A stretch of DNA of 28,453 nt from a virus, in the IMG/VR virus record IMGVR_UViG_3300011116_000245, positions 1 through 28,453 of that record, one strand, 5' to 3'. The translations under genes and the position numbers were made by a program. The notes under the pieces were generated by a model. It ran no database searches, had not been told where the DNA came from, and saw only the letters and a program-made list of their open reading frames with translations. Shown piece after piece: positions 7,814 through 14,308 of the stretch. How positions within the stretch are numbered: the first letter of the stretch is position 1; every line of letters starts with the position of its first letter.

Positions 7814-7885
7814 ATGTGGACAAAACCAACAGCAACTGAAATGCGCTTCGGCTTCGAAGTTACAATGTATGTAATGAATAAATAA
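7814..7885 (+). CDS. pqqA: PqqA, precursor peptide of pyrroloquinoline quinone
   Basis: A 23-residue peptide starting MWTKP and containing RFGFEVTMY, which is the PqqA signature. E15 and Y19, spaced E-V-T-M-Y, are the two residues that the radical SAM enzyme PqqE joins (with PqqD as chaperone) to build PQQ. Length and positions equal those recalled for Klebsiella PqqA (23 residues, E15/Y19). AAGGAG lies seven bases upstream, the best ribosome site in the window. It runs against the surrounding leftward genes and overlaps the end of 7860-8060 by 26 bases. No pqqB, C, D, E or F is present, so the host must supply maturation. The window shows sequence match only; activity is not shown. Confidence 0.9.
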   Translation: MWTKPTATEMRFGFEVTMYVMNK

Positions 7886-8060
7886 TCCAAACATACACAG
7901 ATAGGGCAATGCCTACGGAGATCTTTGTTGCTCTCCATACGCGTTGCCTTTTCTCTTTAGGCGACTCTAAAGTCACCTCATATTCATAGCCATTGATCTC
8001 TTTAAATGAGCGTGGAAAACGCCATTCAAATGCGTTGTAATTTGTTACTATTGGTTTCAT
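7860..8060 (-). CDS. Small single-pass membrane protein
   Basis: A 66-residue protein with a soluble, charged N-terminal part (EWRFPRSFKEINGYEYEVT, then ESPKEKRQR) and one C-terminal membrane helix at residues 46-64 (TKISVGIALSVYVWIIYSL). The cluster KEKRQR before the helix suggests the N terminus stays inside. AAAGGATAATA directly precedes the start. It follows the ERF gene by two bases and belongs to the leftward operon. Its 3' end overlaps pqqA on the other strand, and a plus-strand hairpin lies within it. The function is unknown. Confidence 0.6.
   Translation of the reverse strand: MKPIVTNYNAFEWRFPRSFKEINGYEYEVTLESPKEKRQRVWRATKISVGIALSVYVWIIYSLHTL
7905..7958 (+). terminator. Terminator-like hairpin after pqqA
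   Basis: On the plus strand GGCAATGC (7905-7912) pairs with GCGTTGCC (7941-7948), with one G-U pair. A second inner stem GGAGA (7917-7921) pairs with TCTCC (7932-7936). The T-rich tract TTTTCTCTTT follows at 7949-7958. It starts 19 bases after the pqqA stop and lies inside the coding sequence of the opposing membrane protein gene, so part of the symmetry could be coincidental. Confidence 0.5.
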
Positions 8061-8062
8061 TA

Positions 8063-8713
8063 TTATCCTTTCGTTTTATTGATTCTAGTGGCTTGTCTGC
8101 CTATGTATAGAACCTTTTTATCTACGGGCAAGCGGTCTAATGTCGGTAAGTTTACGTCAATTAGTGCTTTGAGTTTTGCTATCTTATCCTCTGTTGAAAG
8201 GCTAGAATTAACTAGCTGTTCACTCATTGCATCAAAATTCTTCTCCCATGTCAATAGATCTGGGCAATTAATTGGGTCTTTTCCCGGAATAAAGAACGAT
8301 AATGCGTTAGTTTGTGGCTTTTTTACCACACTGCCAGACCTTTCTGTAGCTAAATTGCCATCATCATCCTCTGGGGCTATGCCACAAGTAGCCATAAGAC
8401 TATATCTACGAGCATATGTTAATGCACTACCATACCCTTGAGGGTCTTGCTTAGGTGCTGGCACGTGTAAGATACCACCACTTAATTCTTCACCACTTTC
8501 ATGGATCAATACTGTTTCAATTTTGACGCCACTTTCACAGTCGTGTGTCTTTTGAATAAGTGAAATACCATTATTGTTTAATGCATCAATGACAGCCTCA
8601 ATACATCCATCTAAAGATACATACTTAGATCTAAAGTGTGGATTGGTTGATGTCTTTAATGCTGGTGCAAATTCTTTTTGTGCCTTAACAAAGGCGGCTG
8701 CTATAACTTTCAT
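8063..8713 (-). CDS. ERF-family single-strand annealing recombinase
   Basis: A 216-residue protein matching the ERF superfamily of phage annealing proteins. The N-terminal core contains AFVKAQKEFAPALKTSTNPH and FRSKYVSLDGCIEAV. The conserved segment PQGYGSALTYARRYSL is at residues 91-106. The family binds ssDNA and promotes strand annealing during replication-linked recombination and circularisation. The C-terminal 100 residues are variable, as usual. Two genes upstream lies a YqaJ-type 5'-3' exonuclease, its expected partner, with only a tiny membrane ORF between them. Confidence 0.88.
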   Translation of the reverse strand: MKVIAAAFVKAQKEFAPALKTSTNPHFRSKYVSLDGCIEAVIDALNNNGISLIQKTHDCESGVKIETVLIHESGEELSGGILHVPAPKQDPQGYGSALTYARRYSLMATCGIAPEDDDGNLATERSGSVVKKPQTNALSFFIPGKDPINCPDLLTWEKNFDAMSEQLVNSSLSTEDKIAKLKALIDVNLPTLDRLPVDKKVLYIGRQATRINKTKG

Positions 8714-8715
8714 GT

Positions 8716-8835
8716 TTACTTGTCCTTTTCAAAAAATGATTTAACTTCTACCCATATGACTGCTACAAACACCATTAACGCTAAGAGTCCACCACAAATT
8801 AGTAAACCCCATACTGCATAATCTAGATCACTCAT
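8716..8835 (-). CDS. Tiny single-pass membrane protein
   Basis: A 39-codon ORF. The acidic start MSDLDYAVW is followed by a hydrophobic helix at about residues 8-29 (GLLICGGLLALMVFVAVIW) and a charged tail (EVKSFFEKDK). Its ATG overlaps the exonuclease stop as ATGA, and it ends just before the ERF start, so it fills the gap exactly. This layout and the clear membrane segment support a real gene. The role is unknown. Confidence 0.6.
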   Translation of the reverse strand: MSDLDYAVWGLLICGGLLALMVFVAVIWVEVKSFFEKDK

Positions 8836-9782
8836 ATACGATCCCTTATAGATAGTTTAGATTGTCTGATGACGTAGGCTTCTTTAGCTGGCACAGTCTT
8901 TGCTGGCTGTGCTTTGTAATGACGCATAGGCCATGAGATCTTATAACGACCAGCATGACATATCTCTTTATCACGCATCTGATCCATGATGTTGATCTGT
9001 AAGCGATCAATAGCATCTTCTGCTTCTGCAATAGCTTCTCTTAAAGTAATGATCTTCTCAGCTTGTAATTCAATCTCTGGAATTTCAATGACTTCTTTTT
9101 CAGCATGATCGAAAAGCCTTGTTGCTTCTGCACTTGTTGCTAATGGATAATAATCAATCTCAGAGTCACGCTTATACTTCTCAAGCTTTTCATTGAATTC
9201 AATGGCGGCTTGTCTTATCATATTGACTTGATCTTCATTATACTCATATAGGAATATTCTTAATTGAGTGCCACGATACAATACACAAAGCGCACCCCAT
9301 GAGGCTTCCATGATGTCCATCTGTCCTTGTAATTGAATGACGCCACGATAAACTGCTGGTGTATCTTCAACGTCTTGGCCAGTAAGTTTAGCTTCAAGTA
9401 TGCCTAAGCCATTGAGTTTAATTGAATCTTTACCCATGACATAAATACCCTTAGCGATATCTGTATATATGACAGTTTGATTGCCAGTCGCTGTGCCATC
9501 AAGACTGCAAGCCAATGGAACGTCCTTATGAAAGTATGCTTTATCGTGTTCTAAATCATACGATTCAAGTCCTAGCCTTGTTGCTGCCTCTTTAAGAATA
9601 TCTTTTTCTAACTTGTTGCCCCATTCCATAGCTTCATTACTGATAAACTCTGGCTCTTTACCATGTAATGCATCTATTGAAACCTTGAGTTCATCGTTAG
9701 CCGTTCGATACTTACTGAAACCTAGCACTGCTGGTAACCTACTGCATGACAAAATGTCATTAGGCGTGAGTTTTCCTACCAT
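8832..9782 (-). CDS. YqaJ/lambda-exonuclease-like PD-(D/E)XK nuclease
   Basis: A 316-residue protein of the YqaJ viral recombinase family. LSCSRLPAVLGFSKYRTAND opens the fold. E53 region (EAMEWGNKLE), D95 (CSLDGTAT), E130 and K132 (ILEAKLTG) and Q150/Q154 (IQLQGQM) are the expected nuclease motifs. The C-terminal third is helical (AEKIITLREAIAEAEDAID). It should resect dsDNA ends 5'-3' to make ssDNA for the ERF protein, forming a two-component recombination system. It overlaps the serine recombinase stop region by seven bases. Confidence 0.88.
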   Translation of the reverse strand: MVGKLTPNDILSCSRLPAVLGFSKYRTANDELKVSIDALHGKEPEFISNEAMEWGNKLEKDILKEAATRLGLESYDLEHDKAYFHKDVPLACSLDGTATGNQTVIYTDIAKGIYVMGKDSIKLNGLGILEAKLTGQDVEDTPAVYRGVIQLQGQMDIMEASWGALCVLYRGTQLRIFLYEYNEDQVNMIRQAAIEFNEKLEKYKRDSEIDYYPLATSAEATRLFDHAEKEVIEIPEIELQAEKIITLREAIAEAEDAIDRLQINIMDQMRDKEICHAGRYKISWPMRHYKAQPAKTVPAKEAYVIRQSKLSIRDRI

Positions 9783-10471
9783 AGATTTATATCCTCTCTT
9801 AATTTATGTATGTTATTCATTAAACGATAAACACTTCCCTTGCTCCACTTCTTACGCTGGTAAGTTAGTATGCCTAATGCGTTAAGATCATTAGCATATT
9901 GATCTGCATCAAAGCGCCTATTCCTATCCTTAATAATCTGTATAACTTCAATCAATCCTAATGCAAATTCCTCAGCCTTGCGCCTTGTTGCTTGACCACC
10001 AGCCGTTGCAATTCTTTTCATATCTTGAGGTGGCGCACCTAGTTTTACGCCACGGGCTTTCGCTGCCTGTAATGCGTTCTTGGTATTGATTGAGATTTGA
10101 CGCCTAGTTTCCTCATTTAATACAGCTCTAATATGTAATTCAAATATAGATGCTTGAGGGCTTTCGGCTACGACGATACTATTAGGTGGTAATTCTTCTA
10201 ATAGTTTAGACATCAATGCGACTGATCTTGTAAGACGGCATTGTTTGGCTACCAATAATTTACAACTGCGATCATTCTTTAACATATCCAAAGCTACAAT
10301 TAAATTCACTCGATCATTTTGACTGCCAGACTCTATGTCTGTGAGTTCTGTAATGATTTCGGCGCCTTGTTGCTGAGCATATGAAAAACAAATTTGCTTT
10401 TGAGCCTCGAGGCCTAAGCCCGACTGGCCTTGCTTATCTGTGCTTACTCTGTAATATGCGATAAATTTCAT
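9776..10471 (-). CDS. Serine recombinase (resolvase/invertase family)
   Basis: A 231-residue small serine recombinase. The catalytic serine is S10 in YYRVSTDKQGQSGLGLEAQ, with R8. AKQCRLTRSVALMSKLLEEL and ETRRQISINTKNALQAAKA are the other catalytic-domain blocks, followed by ARGVKLGAP. The C-terminal part carries a short helix-turn-helix-like segment (YQRKKWSKGSVYRLMNNI). Its size fits resolvases and invertases rather than large serine integrases. It could resolve multimers, invert DNA or catalyse integration, and no att site or invertible repeat was seen. It starts downstream of the terminator at 10496-10533, so it heads a separate transcript. Confidence 0.88.
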   Translation of the reverse strand: MKFIAYYRVSTDKQGQSGLGLEAQKQICFSYAQQQGAEIITELTDIESGSQNDRVNLIVALDMLKNDRSCKLLVAKQCRLTRSVALMSKLLEELPPNSIVVAESPQASIFELHIRAVLNEETRRQISINTKNALQAAKARGVKLGAPPQDMKRIATAGGQATRRKAEEFALGLIEVIQIIKDRNRRFDADQYANDLNALGILTYQRKKWSKGSVYRLMNNIHKLREDINLW

Positions 10472-10495
10472 GCTTTTATATTCCTATCATGGATT

Positions 10496-10533
10496 AAAAA
10501 AAAGATAACGAGCCATGATATTAACACGGCTCG
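10496..10533 (-). terminator. Leftward intrinsic terminator of the 13264-10551 operon
   Basis: On the minus strand CGAGCC (10533-10528) pairs with GGCTCG (10514-10509), and flanking ATA/TAT can extend the stem past one mismatch. TTATC and then eight Ts follow at 10503-10496. It lies 18 bases after the peptidase stop. A separate 8-base inverted repeat, TATCATGG/CCATGATA (10485-10492 and 10513-10520), overlaps it. Confidence 0.75.
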
Positions 10534-10550
10534 ATATCTCAATGCAAGTC

Positions 10551-11513
10551 TTAAAACGGGATTTCTTGATTCGGATCATCATAGGCCATCTGATAACCTT
10601 GCTCATAGTATTCGATCTGAGAAACGAGATCCTGTATCAGATAGGCTACTTCTTGAGGGCTGGCCGTCTTAGCCCATTGTTTGATCTGTTCGCCATTCAT
10701 ATATAAAAGATCGTCATAAGATAGGCCATATTCATAAGAATACCCATAACGGCTATATTTAGGCTCGGGCTTACGATCTTTTTTTAAGGTGATCTTATCC
10801 CATTGGATCGATAATATCTTGTCCCGTAAGGCCATAACGTGCGACACGTCAAGCGATTCTTTGCTAGTATGTTCGTTCGCATAGCCTATCGAGATATTTA
10901 AACATTCGGGGATCAAGTGAGTATATTCGGCCGTGTCTGTATATACGCCCGTGTCGTCCAGTTTATAACCCATTCCGAAAAGATTGGCCAACTGGATCCC
11001 TAGTTTATCGCTACAGGCTCTCGATCCCGATTGATGTGTAATAATCGACGTCGTGCCTTTACGATCAAAGGCGATCGCATGAGTGAAATTTTTGAGATAT
11101 TCCTCATACTCACTGGCGATCTGTGACGATCCCCAGCAACCCTTTTCCTCGCCTCTATGAAATAAATAAGTCCCAGCGATCCCAGCATCGATCATCTCGA
11201 GCAGTAAGAAAACACCAGCACCATTATCAGCACCAAGACAGTCCGATTTATTATCTACAAAAGCAACATCGAACGGATCAATATAGACTTCTTGCTTGAT
11301 AACATCGGGCTGGTTTCTGTGCATCGTATCGATATGACATGACCATAAGACGCGATTCTTATTCTTTGAGGCGATCTCATAAGAATAGGCCAATATTTCT
11401 CCAGTCTTATTCTTGATCGGCTTAAAGCCTTTAAGATATGTCTTAATGAAAGCCTTTTCGCCTTTTGAATCATGCTCACGGCGATAAGTCATTATGTCTA
11501 ATAATCTATTCAT
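10551..11513 (-). CDS. M20/M28-like zinc metallopeptidase
   Basis: A 320-residue protein of the co-catalytic zinc peptidase group (clan MH). The metal motifs appear in order: H60 and D62 (SCHIDTMH), D96 (GADNGAGVFLLLEM), E122/E123 (HRGEEKGCWGSS), D150 (AFDRKGT), and a late His (NEHTSKESLDVSH). Family members remove single residues from peptides or amino acids from conjugates. I chose ATG at 11513: GAGG lies six bases upstream and the start overlaps the previous stop by eight bases. The longer frame up to 11663 would add 50 unrelated residues. Such enzymes are unusual in small phages. Codon use (TCG, CGA, GCC, ATC) differs from the structural genes. Confidence 0.75.
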   Translation of the reverse strand: MNRLLDIMTYRREHDSKGEKAFIKTYLKGFKPIKNKTGEILAYSYEIASKNKNRVLWSCHIDTMHRNQPDVIKQEVYIDPFDVAFVDNKSDCLGADNGAGVFLLLEMIDAGIAGTYLFHRGEEKGCWGSSQIASEYEEYLKNFTHAIAFDRKGTTSIITHQSGSRACSDKLGIQLANLFGMGYKLDDTGVYTDTAEYTHLIPECLNISIGYANEHTSKESLDVSHVMALRDKILSIQWDKITLKKDRKPEPKYSRYGYSYEYGLSYDDLLYMNGEQIKQWAKTASPQEVAYLIQDLVSQIEYYEQGYQMAYDDPNQEIPF

Positions 11514-13008
11514 CTGAGGCCTCGTTTTCTGATAATTCAGCCTCGAGATCTTTTGCATTATCTTTATGACATATTTTGCCATTCGATAATTCGTGAGTAT
11601 CCTCGTCCACGGCGTGAGAATTTCCCTCACTGTCATCGTGATCGAGTAAATTACAGTCCTCATGATGCACCATGCCTCGAGAAGTAGAAACTAAATCATC
11701 GAGATGATAATACTCGTCATTATATTCATCATAATAAATATCGTTATCGGATAGCCATTCGGGATCATAAGCCTCATCGCCAACCCATATCACGTCGTTA
11801 TTATGAATCCAAGTATCGTTTCTATTTCGGCCGTGTGCCAATGTATATTCGTCATAACAATGATCGCATATATCGCCGTTCATATCGTCCTCATGGAAAT
11901 AATCTCCACAGCATTCGCATTCATATTCCTCATGCTCCTCTGTGCGTCCATTCGTAAGAGTGACTTTAATATCGCCATTTTCTACGATTCTTATATATAA
12001 CCTCCCGTTATCTCTTACAATTTCGCCCTCGGGATAATCGTTCATCGTGCCTCGATCAATATACGGACAACAATATCCTCCGTCATCGTGATGAAATGTG
12101 CGAATCAATACGCCATTGAGAGATCCATGCTCATAACCTAAATTCTTTAAGTATGATTTTAGGAACGTTCCCTCGGCTTTGCTTTGAGGATCGGGATAGA
12201 TTCTAACGTATTGTTTAAGATCATCTCGAACGATAGCCCGTGCGATAATCTCATCGCCCGACTGTATGAAAGCAAGTCTTAAAACTGATTCATCGTGAGC
12301 ATAAAGAGAAACGGCCTCATCAGCCTCGCCCTTGTGATCGCTCATACATGATCTATAAATGCAATTCGCATATACATTATGCCAACCTTTAGGATCATTC
12401 GAGCCTATAAATTTAACAGTCCAGCCCGAGCGACTTTCGATCATGGCATTATGTTTCTCAACGATAGACTTAATATCATCATCGCCGAGGCCTAATTCAA
12501 TCTGATAAGTCTTGAGATATTTCCCGAGTTTCGTTCTGATCTCTCGGCCTTTTCTCAAGTGATCGATTGAGGGATAGTAAGCAATTAAAAGAGGATCGGC
12601 CGTGGATTCGTGGACGTTGTGCAGTGTATTAATTAATTCGAATCTATCATTCCGTGACGCTGATTCAACATAACTTATATATGACAACTTAACCCATTGG
12701 CCAGTCTTGAATTGATCCTCGATATAAGCAAGTCGAGGCTCGATTCTATGTGCAACTTCTCTCGATAATTGCGTTCTTAGAGTATTGATATAAGATAATT
12801 CGCCGTCGAGATCTAATTTTCGGCTATTGATCTTACTTATATACTCAGAAATTAATCGACCAGTCTTGCGAACGATTCCCTTATTATACTTATTAGTGAA
12901 TCGGATTGGATAAGGCGATATATTGCTATTAATATTCGATTGAATGAATCGGCTAATATCATATTTATCATGGATTAGGCTATTCAATCTTAAAAGACTT
13001 GATTCCAT
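11506..13008 (-). CDS. 500-residue protein with zinc ribbon and acidic C terminus
   Basis: No named family is recognised. The N-terminal 130 residues are helical and basic. The middle holds ANCIYRSCMSDHK, LRLAFIQSGDEIIARAIVRD and KQYVRIYPDPQSKAEGTFLK, a pattern seen in large phage proteins of unknown role (Cys-Met, then a 'gRA' strand, then RiY). A zinc-ribbon-like cluster lies at about residues 360-390 (YECECCGDYF, GDICDHCYDEY). The last 110 residues are strongly acidic and rich in Asp, Tyr, His and Asn (DNDIYYDEYNDEYYHLDD). AAAGG precedes the start. It shares the unusual codon use of this block and overlaps the peptidase start. Confidence 0.65.
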   Translation of the reverse strand: MESSLLRLNSLIHDKYDISRFIQSNINSNISPYPIRFTNKYNKGIVRKTGRLISEYISKINSRKLDLDGELSYINTLRTQLSREVAHRIEPRLAYIEDQFKTGQWVKLSYISYVESASRNDRFELINTLHNVHESTADPLLIAYYPSIDHLRKGREIRTKLGKYLKTYQIELGLGDDDIKSIVEKHNAMIESRSGWTVKFIGSNDPKGWHNVYANCIYRSCMSDHKGEADEAVSLYAHDESVLRLAFIQSGDEIIARAIVRDDLKQYVRIYPDPQSKAEGTFLKSYLKNLGYEHGSLNGVLIRTFHHDDGGYCCPYIDRGTMNDYPEGEIVRDNGRLYIRIVENGDIKVTLTNGRTEEHEEYECECCGDYFHEDDMNGDICDHCYDEYTLAHGRNRNDTWIHNNDVIWVGDEAYDPEWLSDNDIYYDEYNDEYYHLDDLVSTSRGMVHHEDCNLLDHDDSEGNSHAVDEDTHELSNGKICHKDNAKDLEAELSENEASDE

Positions 13009-13025
13009 ATATACCCTTTCAGAGT

Positions 13026-13112
13026 TTATTTAAAGAATGAAATTATAAGACGTGCAATTAAATACACGGCTATAAAACAATAAAAACATATAAAACTTTT
13101 AACATATCTCAT
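13026..13112 (-). CDS. Tiny membrane peptide
   Basis: A 28-codon ORF starting MRYVKSF and running through a hydrophobic helix (CFYCFIAVYLIARLIISFF). Its ATG overlaps the stop of the preceding small gene as ATGA, a sign of coupled translation. It would be a single-pass peptide with a positive N terminus. No family is recognised, and its small size keeps confidence modest. Confidence 0.45.
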   Translation of the reverse strand: MRYVKSFICFYCFIAVYLIARLIISFFK

Positions 13113-13264
13113 ATCCCGTTCGCCATATAAACAATTAAAGCGATCGTTTCTATGATGAATAGAATCGAGATAATAACGAGCCAACTCGTTTCGGGCTTAT
13201 GCCAATGATCCCGATCGAGAGGCTTACGTTTATATGATGCTGGATCATACGGATTGTAATACAT
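13109..13264 (-). CDS. Small membrane protein heading the leftward operon
   Basis: A 51-residue ORF. The soluble N terminus is Tyr/Pro/basic-rich (MYYNPYDPASYKRKPLDRDH), and a membrane helix follows at residues 28-46 (WLVIISILFIIETIALIVY). AAAGGATAATAAA precedes the start, the same ribosome site as other genes of the leftward cluster. It is the first gene after the divergent promoter region. The role is unknown. Confidence 0.6.
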   Translation of the reverse strand: MYYNPYDPASYKRKPLDRDHWHKPETSWLVIISILFIIETIALIVYMANGI

Positions 13265-13306
13265 TTTATTATCCTTTCTGGATTAAATGCCATTATTGGC
13301 GATCTG

Positions 13307-13315
13307 ATTATCTCA
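13307..13315 (-). promoter_or_regulatory. Candidate extended -10 for the leftward operon
   Basis: On the minus strand TGA followed by GATAAT (13315-13307) matches an extended -10 (TGn plus five of six TATAAT). No good -35 was found. Transcription would begin near 13300 and give a leader of about 36 bases before the gene at 13264. The candidate Rep promoter lies back-to-back with it. Confidence 0.35.
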
Positions 13316-13323
13316 TAGCTGGA

Positions 13324-13352
13324 TTAAAAAAGATATATTATTTTGTTATAAT
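13324..13352 (+). promoter_or_regulatory. Promoter of the winged-helix (Rep-like) gene
   Basis: A perfect TATAAT at 13347-13352 is preceded by TGT (extended -10, TGn). TTAAAA at 13324-13329 gives four of six -35 matches at a 17-base spacing. The predicted start is near 13359, one base before the ATG at 13360. Confidence 0.65.
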
Positions 13353-13359
13353 GTTATAT

Positions 13360-13992
13360 ATGAATATAACAAATAAATATGTCATTCCAGAGGCTATAAA
13401 ACTTAAAAAGATTAAGAATGAGGATCAGAGGCATTTCGTGGTTATACCCATTAAGGCCGTCCTTGATCGTAGAATCACGGGCGAGAATTTAAGGGCTTTA
13501 TGTGCATTAGCTGGTTATTGTAATCGATCGGGCTATTCGTTCGCATCATTAAAAACAATATCCAAAGACTTGAATTGCACTCCTCAGAATATCGGAAAAC
13601 ATCTAAAAAAGATAGAGAGGCTGGGTTATATTCAATCGTTTAGCAATTACTTTCCAAACTTAAAAGGCAATACAAGGCGAATCATCTATGACGATAAGAT
13701 TAAGCATGATGATCTAAAGACTGATGATCTATCGAATAATGACATCTTAACGATCCAGCGTCATACTGTCTTAATGAATCAAATAGAATCGAATCAAGAG
13801 AAACCCGATAGAGATTCTGAATCAGAGAATCCTAGACATGATCCTATACTAGCGATTTTTGAATATCTGAAATCTGAGAGTGATATGTTAGCGATTGAGA
13901 AAGCCCTAGCGTCTGGATCAGATCCAAATATGATCTTATCAATGCTATCAAAGGGCTTAAGCCTACATGATGCGATTAATTCCATAGGCTAA
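13360..13992 (+). CDS. Winged-helix replication initiator or regulator
   Basis: A 210-residue protein. Residues about 35-90 form a winged-helix DNA-binding domain (ENLRALCALAGYCNRSGYSF, SLKTISKDLNCTPQNIGKHL, KKIERLGYIQ) like the N-terminal part of phage replication proteins. The rest is acidic and charged (DDLKTDDLSNNDI), ending with a helical segment. I chose ATG 13360 because a perfect extended -10 lies just upstream and would place the RNA start at the codon; the longer frame from 13234 would contain the promoter. There is no Shine-Dalgarno site. It lies beside the repeat-rich gap 13993-14747, a fitting origin. A repressor role is possible. Confidence 0.7.
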   Translation: MNITNKYVIPEAIKLKKIKNEDQRHFVVIPIKAVLDRRITGENLRALCALAGYCNRSGYSFASLKTISKDLNCTPQNIGKHLKKIERLGYIQSFSNYFPNLKGNTRRIIYDDKIKHDDLKTDDLSNNDILTIQRHTVLMNQIESNQEKPDRDSESENPRHDPILAIFEYLKSESDMLAIEKALASGSDPNMILSMLSKGLSLHDAINSIG

Positions 13993-14163
13993 TCGTTCGT
14001 TTAGCTATCAGAAAATAATCAATAGTAATTCATTAACACTCTGAAACCATTGCTACACTAGGCAAGTATAGAAAAGTGATACCTTTGCCCCCCACCCAGT
14101 CCGCTTATATGAGGGGTATATCCCACAATTTTTCGCTAGAATTTCAAGAATTAACTCTAAAAA

Positions 14164-14282
14164 TGTCATATATTGACACATTGGAAGGTTTCATGTAGTG
14201 CAACTTTATGTGTAGCATATTACACATTTTTGATACACATTGTGTTTATATGTCGATAATTATCTATTTTGTAAACATATGT
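14164..14282. repeat. Cluster of inverted repeats, candidate origin or operators
   Basis: TGTCA-TATAT-TGACA lies at 14164-14178. ATGTGTA (14208-14214) pairs with TACACAT (14221-14227) across six bases. TACACAT recurs at 14234-14240, followed by TGTGT. ACATATGT is a palindrome at 14275-14282. The repeated ACACAT/ATGTGT word looks like a protein-binding array such as iterons. Function is not shown. Confidence 0.5.
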
Positions 14283-14308
14283 GATAACGATTGGTGTCTT
14301 AAGATGGT

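Noticed and set aside
7738-7938. 66-codon minus-strand ORF covering the pqqA region
   Set aside because: It overlaps the better supported gene 7860-8060 and covers the pqqA promoter and ORF; its start has no good ribosome site.
10430-10706. Plus-strand ORFs between the recombinase and peptidase genes
   Set aside because: They run across the terminator and antisense to both genes, without ribosome sites or recognisable sequence.
11514-11663. N-terminal extension of the peptidase by 50 codons
   Set aside because: It lies inside the upstream gene, has no family match, and the start at 11513 has GAGG and a coupled overlap.
13234-13359. N-terminal extension of the winged-helix protein
   Set aside because: It contains a perfect extended -10 promoter and lies antisense to the start of a leftward gene; the extension is not domain-like.
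14173-14201. Promoter from the perfect TTGACA at 14173-14178
   Set aside because: No acceptable -10 box at 16-18 bases; TTGACA is one arm of an inverted repeat.
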